From NCBI GenBank assembly GCA_036734085.1, contig DAIMZF010000003.1, forward strand, positions 1 to 64,000: DNA of 64,000 nt, written 5' to 3'. Source of the stretch: J038 sp036734085 (GTDB taxonomy: Bacteria; Chloroflexota; Anaerolineae; Aggregatilineales; Phototrophicaceae). Of this stretch, positions 17,410-26,500 are shown piece after piece. Both the position numbers and the translations under genes were made by a program. The notes beneath the pieces are model-generated. The model ran no database searches, had not been told where the DNA came from, and worked only from the letters and a program-made list of their open reading frames with translations. The stretch's first letter is position 1. Every line of letters starts with the position of its first letter.

Positions 17410-18074
17410 CCACTAACGATGTGTTTCGGGTGTGGAAAAGTGAGCGCAAAGTCCAGCGCCCGTAGCGCCATTAACGGGCGCTTGTGCGTAAAATCCGGAA
17501 AGTACGCCGGGTCAACATATGCACTCTGGATGCTGGCAAAGCCCAGTTTGCCCCGCGCATTTGGCATCGTCAGCAGGTGGCGTCCATTCTGCGTCTGTAT
17601 AAAGCCCGGACGCACCGGCAATAATTTTGTGCTCAACGGCAGGTTCTGCGGCAGAGTCTCCAGCAACATATCAAACACCACCCGACCATCCAAGCTCATA
17701 AGAAAGCGTTCTGTATAGTCGTTGACACGCTCAATCTGGAAATCTGCAAGTTCTTTAGGGATGCCCCAGTTTTCCTGCCCGTTAATCACGCTATCAATCG
17801 TGGAAACATAGATTTTAGTGATTGCATAGCGCCGTTGTCCGGCCTGGTCGAACAAACCCGGCACAAAGAGCAGTTCACGGTATGGCCCCACAGGGGATTG
17901 CTCATAGTCCACCAACATCACCATGCCGAACCCACCCCTGAACTGCCCTTTTAATTCATCCGGCAAGAACCCATAACGCTCCACAAAATCCCGGCTAAAC
18001 CGAAATGCGAAGATATACCCGTTTCCCGTCAAATCCCAAGGGGGTGGCGCAACAGTCACATCATTATAGGTCAT
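17406..18074 (-). CDS. Acetoacetate decarboxylase-family protein
   Basis: A 222-residue protein with the acetoacetate decarboxylase (ADC) fold pattern: PPWDLTGNGYIFAFRF near the start and ENWGIPKELADF in the middle. In true ADC the central motif is G-F-P-K-K, where the first Lys forms the Schiff base and the second lowers its pKa. Here the first Lys is kept but the second is Glu, so activity may differ and a dehydratase or aldolase-like role is possible. Its ATG lies inside the end of rarA (11-base overlap), so it is coupled to rarA translation. Confidence 0.85.
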   Translation of the reverse strand: MTYNDVTVAPPPWDLTGNGYIFAFRFSRDFVERYGFLPDELKGQFRGGFGMVMLVDYEQSPVGPYRELLFVPGLFDQAGQRRYAITKIYVSTIDSVINGQENWGIPKELADFQIERVNDYTERFLMSLDGRVVFDMLLETLPQNLPLSTKLLPVRPGFIQTQNGRHLLTMPNARGKLGFASIQSAYVDPAYFPDFTHKRPLMALRALDFALTFPHPKHIVSG

Positions 18075-19251
18075 CTTTTTTCTTATCCTTCGGCATATAG
18101 TAACGTTTTTTGTTTAATTTTTCCGGTAAGTGACTTTCTTTACCGTACAGTTCATAACCTGCCCCATAGCCGGATTCTTTCATCAAGCCCGTCGGAGCGT
18201 TTCGCAACTTTAGCGGAATAGGCAGATTACCGTGTTTGTTTACATCATCCAATGCGCGGAAGTAAGCATCATACGAATCACGATTTTTAGGGGCGACAGC
18301 CAAATAAACCGTGCCATGCGCCAGATTGATTTGACATTCCGGGTAGCCGATAGTCTCCACTGCTTTGAAGACCTCATTTGCCACAACTAACGCTGTCGGG
18401 AGCGCCATCCCAATGTCTTCACTGGCAAATATCACCATGCGCCGTGCGATGAACTTAGGGTCTTCGCCCGCGCTGACCATGCGCGCCAGATAGTATAGCG
18501 CGGCGTCAATGTCGCTCGCTCGCATACTTTTTATATAGGCGCTGATGGTGTTATAGTGTTCTTCATCCGCCTTATCATAGCGGATATGCTTCGATTGCAA
18601 CGCATCTCGTAAATTCTCCAGCGTGAGTTCGCCGCCGGATTCATTCCCATAGAGCGCAAACGCCGACTCCAGCAAATTAAGCGCCTGTCTGCCGTCACCA
18701 TTGGCAAAATTAATCAGGTAGTCCTCTGCTTCGATGGTCAGTTTTGCACGGGTTTCTGCCGCGCCTCGTCGCACAACCTCGCGCAAATCGTCGTCTGTCA
18801 GTGCTTCCAGCATATACACTCGGCTCCGCGATAGTAAAGCGGAGATCACCTCAAAGCTGGGGTTTTCCGTCGTCGCGCCAATCAGTGTCAGTGTGCCGTT
18901 CTCTACATACGGCAGTAAAAAATCTTGCTGGGCTTTATTAAAGCGGTGGATTTCATCGAGAAACAGAATTGCACCGCCGCTTGCCTGTGCTTTGGCTATC
19001 ACACGGCGTACATCGTCTTTACTGGCGGAAACAGCCGATAGCTCGTACAAAGCCATACCCATATTCTGCGCGATAAGCCGCGCAAGTGTGGTTTTGCCTA
19101 CACCCGGCGGCCCCCAAAATATCATAGACCCTATCACGCCTGTCTTAAGCGATTGATACAAGGGTTTACCCGGCGCGACAAGGTGCTTTTGTCCGATGAA
19201 TTCGTCTAGCGTTTTGGGGCGGATTTTATCCGCAAGTGGTTGGTTGTCCAT
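18064..19251 (-). CDS. rarA: Replication-associated recombination protein A (MgsA/RarA AAA ATPase)
   Basis: A 395-residue clamp-loader-like AAA+ ATPase that acts at stalled replication forks. LADKIRPKTLDEFIGQKHLV is the usual N-terminus, FWGPPGVGKTTLA the Walker A (about residues 45-57), ILFLDEIHRF the Walker B, GATTENPSFE sensor 1, and LLSRSRVY the arginine-finger region. The C-terminal tetramerisation domain contains SGYGAGYELYG. It is divergent from gpmI. The downstream ADC-like gene starts within its last codons. Confidence 0.95.
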   Translation of the reverse strand: MDNQPLADKIRPKTLDEFIGQKHLVAPGKPLYQSLKTGVIGSMIFWGPPGVGKTTLARLIAQNMGMALYELSAVSASKDDVRRVIAKAQASGGAILFLDEIHRFNKAQQDFLLPYVENGTLTLIGATTENPSFEVISALLSRSRVYMLEALTDDDLREVVRRGAAETRAKLTIEAEDYLINFANGDGRQALNLLESAFALYGNESGGELTLENLRDALQSKHIRYDKADEEHYNTISAYIKSMRASDIDAALYYLARMVSAGEDPKFIARRMVIFASEDIGMALPTALVVANEVFKAVETIGYPECQINLAHGTVYLAVAPKNRDSYDAYFRALDDVNKHGNLPIPLKLRNAPTGLMKESGYGAGYELYGKESHLPEKLNKKRYYMPKDKKKDDL

Positions 19252-19353
19252 GACGAAAGTATGGCGTAGAACGTGAACATGGTCAATGTAGAAGTCCGCG
19301 CTTAAGTGTGCTAATCTCAGGTAGACAATTCAACAACAAGGGAGTGTATCTAC

Positions 19354-20892
19354 ATGGCAAGCAAGCCTGTAATGTTAATCATCCTCGACGGCTGGGGCAT
19401 CCGCGATATGGAACACGGAAACGCCGTAAAACAAGCCCACACACCCCATTATGACCATTGGTTAAGCCATTACGAAAAATCAATCATAGATACCTTCGGG
19501 GAGCATGTCGGCCTCACACCCGGCCAGATGGGTAACTCCGAAGTCGGCCATCTTAATCTGGGTGCGGGGCGGGTTGTGTATCAGGACATTATGCGGATTA
19601 ACCTTGCCATCGAAGACGGCTCTTTAACCAAAATCGAATCTCTGCAATCTGCGTTAAAGCAAGCCGCTACCAACGGTAAGAATGTTCATCTTATCGGCCT
19701 GTTGGGAGATGGCGGCGTGCATAGTCACCAAGATCACCTCTACGCTTTTATGAACATAACGCACACCCATGGCCTCAACCCTATCATCCACGTTATTACC
19801 GATGGCCGCGATACCCCCACCACAAGCGGCATCGGCTTCTTGGATTTGCTTCAGGCACACATGGACAAAACCGGCATCGGGCGCATTGCCACCGTCGCCG
19901 GGCGTTATTACGCGATGGATAGAGATAACAGGTGGGAGCGCACCGCTCGCGCCTTTGATGCACTCACCAAACGCCAGGCCACTTTTACCGCCGCCACAGC
20001 GCAGGAAGCGATAAAATCCAGTTATGAGCGCGGCACAACTGATGAATTTATCGAACCCACAATTATCGGGGATGATGAACGCTTGAAAGTTCAAAGTGGT
20101 GATGTCGTCATCTGCTACAACTACCGCGCAGACCGAATGCGCCAACTGACGCAAGCACTATCCATGCCCCATTTTGAAGGTTCGGCGCAGGTTGATTTTG
20201 TAGAAAACCTCAACATCTTCACAGCTACACAATACAGCGCGGATTTACCCGTCAACATATTGTTCCCGCCGGATTATCTGCAAAATACCCTAGCGGAAGT
20301 CATCAGCAACGCTGGCCTCACACAATATCACAGCGCAGAGACAGAGAAATATCCGCATGTGACGTTTTTCTTTAATGGCCGCCGCGAAGAGCCTTTTCCC
20401 GGCGAGTCACGCCGCATCATTCCGTCGCCGCAAGTCGCCACTTATGACCTGCAACCAGAGATGAGCGCCCCCGAACTTACCGAAGCAACACTTCAACGCA
20501 TGGACGAGCACGACGATAACTTTCTTCTCGTAAACTTTGCTAACCCCGATATGGTAGGCCATACAGGGGTCTTAGAGGCGGCGATTAAGGCCGTCGAAAC
20601 AGTGGATGAATGCGCCGGACGCCTGGTTGAGCGCGTGTTAGCGAAAGGGGGTGTGGCTATCGTCACTGCCGATCACGGTAACTGTGAGCGCATGGTCAAT
20701 GAAATCAGTGGCGAATCACACACTTATCACACGGTCGGCCCGGTTAATTTATTTGTCATCGGTGAGGATTATCGCGGCTTGGTCACACGCGGCAAACTGG
20801 CGGATGTCGCGCCAACAGTCCTGGAATTGCTTGGCCTAGAACAGCCTAAAGAGATGACCGGGCGAAGCCTTATTGAGCATAGCGGCGCTTAA
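19354..20892 (+). CDS. gpmI: 2,3-bisphosphoglycerate-independent phosphoglycerate mutase
   Basis: A 512-residue glycolytic enzyme of the alkaline-phosphatase superfamily that interconverts 3- and 2-phosphoglycerate using manganese. The nucleophile is Ser62 in QMGNSEVGHLNLGAGR. LDGWG near the start and TADHGNCE near the end carry metal ligands. AAGGGAG precedes the ATG. Its stop overlaps the stop of the convergent glgX by four bases (TTAA, 20889-20892), leaving no room for a terminator between them. Confidence 0.96.
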   Translation: MASKPVMLIILDGWGIRDMEHGNAVKQAHTPHYDHWLSHYEKSIIDTFGEHVGLTPGQMGNSEVGHLNLGAGRVVYQDIMRINLAIEDGSLTKIESLQSALKQAATNGKNVHLIGLLGDGGVHSHQDHLYAFMNITHTHGLNPIIHVITDGRDTPTTSGIGFLDLLQAHMDKTGIGRIATVAGRYYAMDRDNRWERTARAFDALTKRQATFTAATAQEAIKSSYERGTTDEFIEPTIIGDDERLKVQSGDVVICYNYRADRMRQLTQALSMPHFEGSAQVDFVENLNIFTATQYSADLPVNILFPPDYLQNTLAEVISNAGLTQYHSAETEKYPHVTFFFNGRREEPFPGESRRIIPSPQVATYDLQPEMSAPELTEATLQRMDEHDDNFLLVNFANPDMVGHTGVLEAAIKAVETVDECAGRLVERVLAKGGVAIVTADHGNCERMVNEISGESHTYHTVGPVNLFVIGEDYRGLVTRGKLADVAPTVLELLGLEQPKEMTGRSLIEHSGA

Positions 20893-22994
20893 CGCCCAAC
20901 TAAAATGATGACTGAGCGCGCCCCCAGCCACACATGATCTTGTTGCGCGATGAGGGGTTCGGTTCCTGGCTGATGTACTTCTTGGATAATATCAGGGCTG
21001 GTATTGGCGAAAACATGCCAATGCTGGCCTTCTGGCAAGGCAGGCAAATCAAAGCGGTGGGCTTCCCAGTGCATATTCATCCCCACGTAGATTGTATCGT
21101 CGCCGCCCTCAGCATGTGCCCCATCCAGCATAAAAGCTAATGTCAAACTGGGCGAGTCCCATTCCGCCTGCCAAGCCCGGACGCCGTGCCATGTAATATC
21201 TGCATAGCCACTGCCCACAGTATCCTGATGCACAAAATGATGTTCACCGCGCAAGACCGGGTGTGCCTTGCGAAAGGCGATACACGTCTTGAAGAAGTGG
21301 AAAATATCCCGGTTCTGCTCCAACAGTGTCCAGTCCAGCCAGTTCCATGCAACATCATGGCAATATGTGTTATTGTTGCCGTTTTGCGTGCGGCCTAGCT
21401 CATCCCCCATATAAATCATCGGCACCCCCCTGCTGACCATCAACAGCGCCAACGCATTTTTCATCATACGCCGCCGCAAATGGATAATATAGGAGTCATC
21501 GGTATGGCCTTCTACGCCGCAATTCCAGCTATGATTATCATTTGTACCATCGCGGTTGTCTTCACCGTTGGCATAGTTGTGCTTTTCGTTGTAGGAAAAC
21601 AAATCATATAGCGTGAACCCATCGTGCGCGGTGATGAAATTGATCGACGCACTCGCACCCCGTCCAGCATACAAATCCGGTGAGCCTTGCAAGCACTGGG
21701 CGACTTCTCGTGCGATACCGCGTGTGCCTTTAAGCCATTGGCGCATGACATCCCGGTATTTGCCGTTCCACTCCGTCCACCGACCATAATCTGGGAAGCT
21801 CCCGACCTGATACAAACCGCCAGCGTCCCACGCCTCCGCAATGAGCTTGGCATTCGCCAGAATGGGGTCATGTGCCAACGATTCTAATAACGGTGGGTTT
21901 GCCAATGGATGCCCGTTTTGGTCACGCCCTAAAATAGAGGCTAAATCGAACCGGAAGCCATCAATATGATATTCAGAAACCCAGTAACGCAAGCAATCAA
22001 CAACCATATTCCGCATCACCGGATTATTGCAGTTCATGGTATTGCCGGTTCCACTGAAGTTTAAATAGCGACCATCCGGTGCAAGCATATAGTAGGTTTT
22101 GTTGTCGATACCCCTAAACGAGAATGTCCGCCCGTTCTCGTTACCTTCCGCCGTGTGGTTAAACACAACATCAAGAATAATTTCAATATCATTACGGTGC
22201 AGTTCCTTGATGAGCGTTTTTAACTCATCATTCTGCATCCCAATGCCGCCTGTTGCGGCAAACCCGGCCTTCGGCGCGAAGAACCCCACCGTGCTGTATC
22301 CCCAGTAGTTTTTTAGCGGTTGCCCCGTCACCGGGTTTTGACGCCCGGCATACTCAAATTCATCAAACTCAAAAATCGGCATCAGTTCAATGCAATTAAC
22401 GCCTAATTCTTTGAGGTAAGGGATTTTCTCGCGGATTCCAGCAAATGTGCCCGGATACTTTGCCTCAGAAGACGGATGCCGCGTAAAGCCGCGCACATGC
22501 ATCTCATAGATGATCAGGTCTTCAATCGGGATGTTCGGCGGGCGGTCTTTGCCCCAATCATAATCACTGGGTGGGATGCGTGCCCGGTGCTGATAATCGC
22601 CCTCTATACTGCCATTCCCCCACACATCTCGTCCGCTAATCAGCTTAGCATAGGGGTCAAGCAGGACTTTATCGGCATTGAAGCGATGGCCTTCGTGCGG
22701 AGCATACGGCCCATCCAAGCGAAATCCATAATCTATTTGTTCATAATTGAGGCCGAATACTTGCATCGTGAAGACATGGCCGATGCGAAATTCTTCTGGA
22801 AATGGAATCTCAATAAAGGGGTCAGCTATCCCAGACTCGTACAATACCAGTGTGCAGGCCGTCGCATAGCGCGAAAAAATAGAGAAGTTAATACCGTTAC
22901 TGGTCAATGTTGCGCCATACGGCAGGGGGTGGCCTATCCGCAGGGGAAAGCCGCCGTAAATGTGGGTAGGTTCCGCATCAATTCGCTGGTGCAT
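20889..22994 (-). CDS. glgX: Glycogen debranching enzyme GlgX (GH13)
   Basis: A 701-residue GH13 isoamylase-type enzyme that removes alpha-1,6 branches from glycogen after phosphorylase trimming. It has an N-terminal CBM48-like region (GATLTSNGINFSIFS), then DVVFNHTAEG, GFRFDLAS (nucleophile Asp), AEAWDAGG (acid/base Glu) and ITAHDGFTLYDL. ATG at 22994 with AGG seven bases upstream is preferred over the GTG two codons earlier. It starts 13 bases after the second STAS gene and is probably cotranscribed with it. Confidence 0.95.
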   Translation of the reverse strand: MHQRIDAEPTHIYGGFPLRIGHPLPYGATLTSNGINFSIFSRYATACTLVLYESGIADPFIEIPFPEEFRIGHVFTMQVFGLNYEQIDYGFRLDGPYAPHEGHRFNADKVLLDPYAKLISGRDVWGNGSIEGDYQHRARIPPSDYDWGKDRPPNIPIEDLIIYEMHVRGFTRHPSSEAKYPGTFAGIREKIPYLKELGVNCIELMPIFEFDEFEYAGRQNPVTGQPLKNYWGYSTVGFFAPKAGFAATGGIGMQNDELKTLIKELHRNDIEIILDVVFNHTAEGNENGRTFSFRGIDNKTYYMLAPDGRYLNFSGTGNTMNCNNPVMRNMVVDCLRYWVSEYHIDGFRFDLASILGRDQNGHPLANPPLLESLAHDPILANAKLIAEAWDAGGLYQVGSFPDYGRWTEWNGKYRDVMRQWLKGTRGIAREVAQCLQGSPDLYAGRGASASINFITAHDGFTLYDLFSYNEKHNYANGEDNRDGTNDNHSWNCGVEGHTDDSYIIHLRRRMMKNALALLMVSRGVPMIYMGDELGRTQNGNNNTYCHDVAWNWLDWTLLEQNRDIFHFFKTCIAFRKAHPVLRGEHHFVHQDTVGSGYADITWHGVRAWQAEWDSPSLTLAFMLDGAHAEGGDDTIYVGMNMHWEAHRFDLPALPEGQHWHVFANTSPDIIQEVHQPGTEPLIAQQDHVWLGARSVIILVGR

Positions 22995-23007
22995 CAGCAC
23001 ACCTGGT

Positions 23008-23343
23008 TTAGCTCATCGCCGCTATCGCCTCGCGGCGTGTTTCTGCTGTCTCAAAGAAATCTAAAAAGCCTGTAATCGCCATCACATCACGGACTTCATC
23101 ATTCAGGCCAGTCACAATAATCTGCCCAACGTTTTCTTTAATCCGGCGATACAACACTAACAACGTCCGCAATCCGGCGCTGGACATATAATCCACACGA
23201 CTCATATCCAGCACAATCTTGCTATCACGCTCCACAGCGTTGAGTAGTTGATCCTGGACTTCGGGCGATGAACGCGAGTCAAGTTCGCCTTGCATCTCTA
23301 TAATAGTGATGTTCTTCTCTTTGCCAATGTGTATCTCTAACAT
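23008..23343 (-). CDS. STAS-domain anti-sigma factor antagonist (second copy)
   Basis: A 111-residue STAS domain, the same length as the protein at 6327-6662 and clearly related: MLEIHIGKEK at the start, DMSRVDYMSSAGLR around the phosphorylatable serine, and REAIAA at the end. The start at 23343 was chosen by this similarity; longer in-frame starts exist at 23391. No anti-sigma kinase gene is adjacent. It lies between the terminator of the WD40 kinase and glgX. Its partner could be the RsbW-like protein at 5876-6298 or an unlinked one. Confidence 0.88.
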   Translation of the reverse strand: MLEIHIGKEKNITIIEMQGELDSRSSPEVQDQLLNAVERDSKIVLDMSRVDYMSSAGLRTLLVLYRRIKENVGQIIVTGLNDEVRDVMAITGFLDFFETAETRREAIAAMS

Positions 23344-23500
23344 ATCAAAAATGAGCCTGTAGTAGTTTGTTTTCTTCAAAATTGCAACCATGCAAAGCAG
23401 TCCATTGTTAGCGATAAATATTATAGTTAAGCGATTACCTTAAAGCTAAATTGTACACATTTTTTAGATTTATGCTTGCTTTTTTAATCTATCTGATGCA

Positions 23501-23533
23501 AAAAAGGGCTTTATGGATTATAAAGCCCTTTTT
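23501..23533. terminator. Strong hairpin terminator after the WD40 kinase gene
   Basis: A 13-bp perfect stem (23501-23513 with 23521-23533, AAAAAGGGCTTTA and its complement) with a 7-base loop and T runs on both strands. It begins six bases after the kinase stop, so the kinase operon probably ends here and the STAS-glgX pair needs its own promoter. Confidence 0.88.
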
Positions 23534-23539
23534 ACTGGC

Positions 23540-26500
23540 TTAAGATTCTACTTCACACAAAGGTAGCACGCGGAATTGCTCGCGTTCCGGGCATGTTAAC
23601 GGACGGACATAACGTGCAGACCGCGCCCAATCGATAATTTCATCGGATGCTGTCGGCAGACGCCAAAGCCGTAAGGTGTTATCCTGCCCACTGGAAATAG
23701 CCGCTTGACCATCCGGTAGGAAGGCTACCTGGCTAATCCAGTTCGTATGCCCTTCAAACTGGAAGATTTCCTGTGCGTTATCCAGATACCACAACCGCAG
23801 GATGCGGTCAGCACCACCACTAAGCACTAGTGTACCATCGGCGCTCACGCTTATATCCTGCACGCGGTCACTGTGCCCGGTGAATTGCCGTATTTCATCA
23901 CCCGTCGTAACATCCCACAAGCGCACAGTCACATCCCAGGAGGCCGTTAAAACCATCGCGCCATCCGGCGTGAAGGCCACATCATTAATTCTGTCAGTAT
24001 GTCCGGCAAAAGTAACCCGTCTTTCGCCAGTCTCAACATCCCATAAAGCCGCCGTGTCGTCATAAGAACCCGTCAACAGGGTTTGCCCGTCCGGGCTAAA
24101 AGCAACACCCGCAACAGCGTTTGTATGGTCACCAAATTGGCGTATCAGTTCACCTGTAGCCGCATCTAATATCACGATGCGCCCGTTGCCAAGTCCTACC
24201 GCAATTAACGAATCATCCGCAGAAAATTGCGCGTTCAATGCCAGCACATCGGCTTCCGCGTTGAACTGCCAGCTTAGTGTTGTATCAAGTGTTTCCGCAT
24301 CAAACAACCACAGGGCAACCACCCCATCCCACCCAGCAGAAACAAACGCCGTGCCTTCGTGGTTAAAAGCGACGCCCTCTATCGTGCTAGTATGCGGGTA
24401 ATCCGCCCCTCTGCCGATTTCAACAAGGATTTCACTCGTGGCAACATCCCAGACACGCAAGCTGTTATCCAGGTCTATTTCCTCCATAGGGCGCAGTGCC
24501 CCCGAAGCAGAAACCGCGTATAAACCGGATGGATGGACATCTACCGCCCATATCCAATCACGCGATCCGTCAAAACGCCTTACTTCCGCACGGCCTCGCA
24601 AATCCAACAACCACACCGCCGGGTCGAGCGAACGCTCACGTTCGCGCTCAATTTGATTGCCGCCAATATTTCCGGAAAACACCGCCACGTATTCGTCATT
24701 ATCGGAAAGCGCCACATCCAGCAACAAATCACCAAAGACATCAAATCGCTGGAATTGTGTCCCGCGTGCTGTGTCCCACACACGCAAAGACCTATCCCAT
24801 GAGGCGGATATAATGCGCGTCCCGGTGGAATTAAACGACAAACCGGTGATTAAGTCCACATGGCCGAACATCCGTAACTGCTCTTCGCCTGTCGCTATAT
24901 CCCAGATATGGATTGTGCCGCCGCGTTCGCTATTCCACGTCGCACTAGCCACAGACCGTCCATCCGGGCTGATGGCAACCGTCCGCACCCAGCCACCGTT
25001 CATATCTAAATCCAGCAGAATTTCGCCCGTCTCGACATCCCAGACACGCACCATACGGTCACGTACTGCCCCCGCATCATTTTCAATTAATGTTGTATCG
25101 CCATGCCCGGATACAGCAATGCGGCCATCCTGTGACAATGCCACTTTGAAGATGACGCTTTCCGCATCATCAAAAACTCTTACAATGTCGCCTGTCTCTA
25201 CATCCCACAGGCGCATGGTCTGGTCTGCCCCACCGGATAGAAGCAACGCGCCATCAGAGCTAAAAACCACGCTCATCACAACATCACTATGGCCTGCCAA
25301 TATACGGATAACATCACCGCTTGCCGCGTCGTACAGCGTAATATCTCCGCCTGTGCCCGCCGCCGCTAATGTTGCTCCATCCGGCGAGAATTTAGCCGTT
25401 GTCAGCACATCATCAACAGTCTCAATAACACGTACCATTTCCCGCGTATCGTTGTCCCATAGGCGGAGTGTACCATCTGACGAAGCAGAAACCGTGAAGC
25501 GTCCATCTGCACTTATATCACCGGATGTCACCGCGCCTTCGTGCCCTTCAAAGCGCGCCCGCACGCCGGGGTTAAACGCCGTCGTAGCCAACATCCGCAA
25601 TACTTCTACAGGTGGCGGTCTATAAGCCTCATCTGCGGCCAACGCCAGCGTTAAGGCCAGTGTTGTATCATGCTGATTTTGCATATTGCGGGCATTCGCC
25701 GCCAGCGCCAAACTCTGCGCCTGTGCCGCGCTCTGTTCTGCCAGTGTACGTGCGGCTTGTTCCAGTTCGGCGGCGATCTCTGCCCGTTCTTGAGATTGTT
25801 CCGCCGCTTGTTGTTGCGAAAACGCAAAGACAGCCAATAACACGGCCACGACTGCCGCCACACCCATCACACCCACCAGCGCACGCAGACGGTTACGCGA
25901 GCGTTTTTCCAGTTCAGCCTCACGTTGCCGACGGGCTTCCTCTGCCGCTTGTTCCTGAGTGTGTCGCTCAATACTGGCTTGCAGGTAATTACGCTCGTAA
26001 TCGTTGAGCGCCAGATTGGTTGACTCCTGCCATGTCTCGAACTGTTGCAACCGTAACCCCCGTGCTAAATAGCTGGGGTCTTTCCCGCTCTGCCGCCAAT
26101 CTTCCGCAATGGCGGAAAGTCGACGTTGTGTTCGTAAGTCGTCCCGGCTTTCGCTCAACCAACCGCGTAGGCGCGTCCATTGGCGGATGAGTGCCTCGTG
26201 TGCGACTTCAACCGTTGCCGTCCGTGAGGCCGGGTCACGGTCAAAGGTCAGCAGGCGATAGCGGCCGAAGGCATCAATAATCATCGACATTTCATCGGCA
26301 CTACTGCCTTTTATGGAGAACAATTCCGACTGAAGCGTGCGCCGCCGTGTATCCTCCGCACCTTCACCCAACGTCACCAACCGCAGAAACATCTGACGGG
26401 CGGCCTCTTGTTCTTCTTCGCTCAAATTCTCGTAGAGTTCATCGGCGCGGCGTGCCAACGCGCCCATCGTCCCGCCGATTTCACTATAAGCCTCGACTGT

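Noticed and set aside
24657..25625. A 322-codon plus-strand open frame opposite the WD40 kinase gene
   Set aside because: It is antisense to a repetitive WD40 coding region, has no ribosome site, and its Ser/Thr/Pro-rich translation is what the reverse strand of LWD repeats gives.
23540..25640. Repeated units that could look like a tandem DNA repeat or a CRISPR array
   Set aside because: The periodicity is in protein (WD40 repeats of about 40 residues); the DNA units differ and there are no identical spacer-separated repeats.
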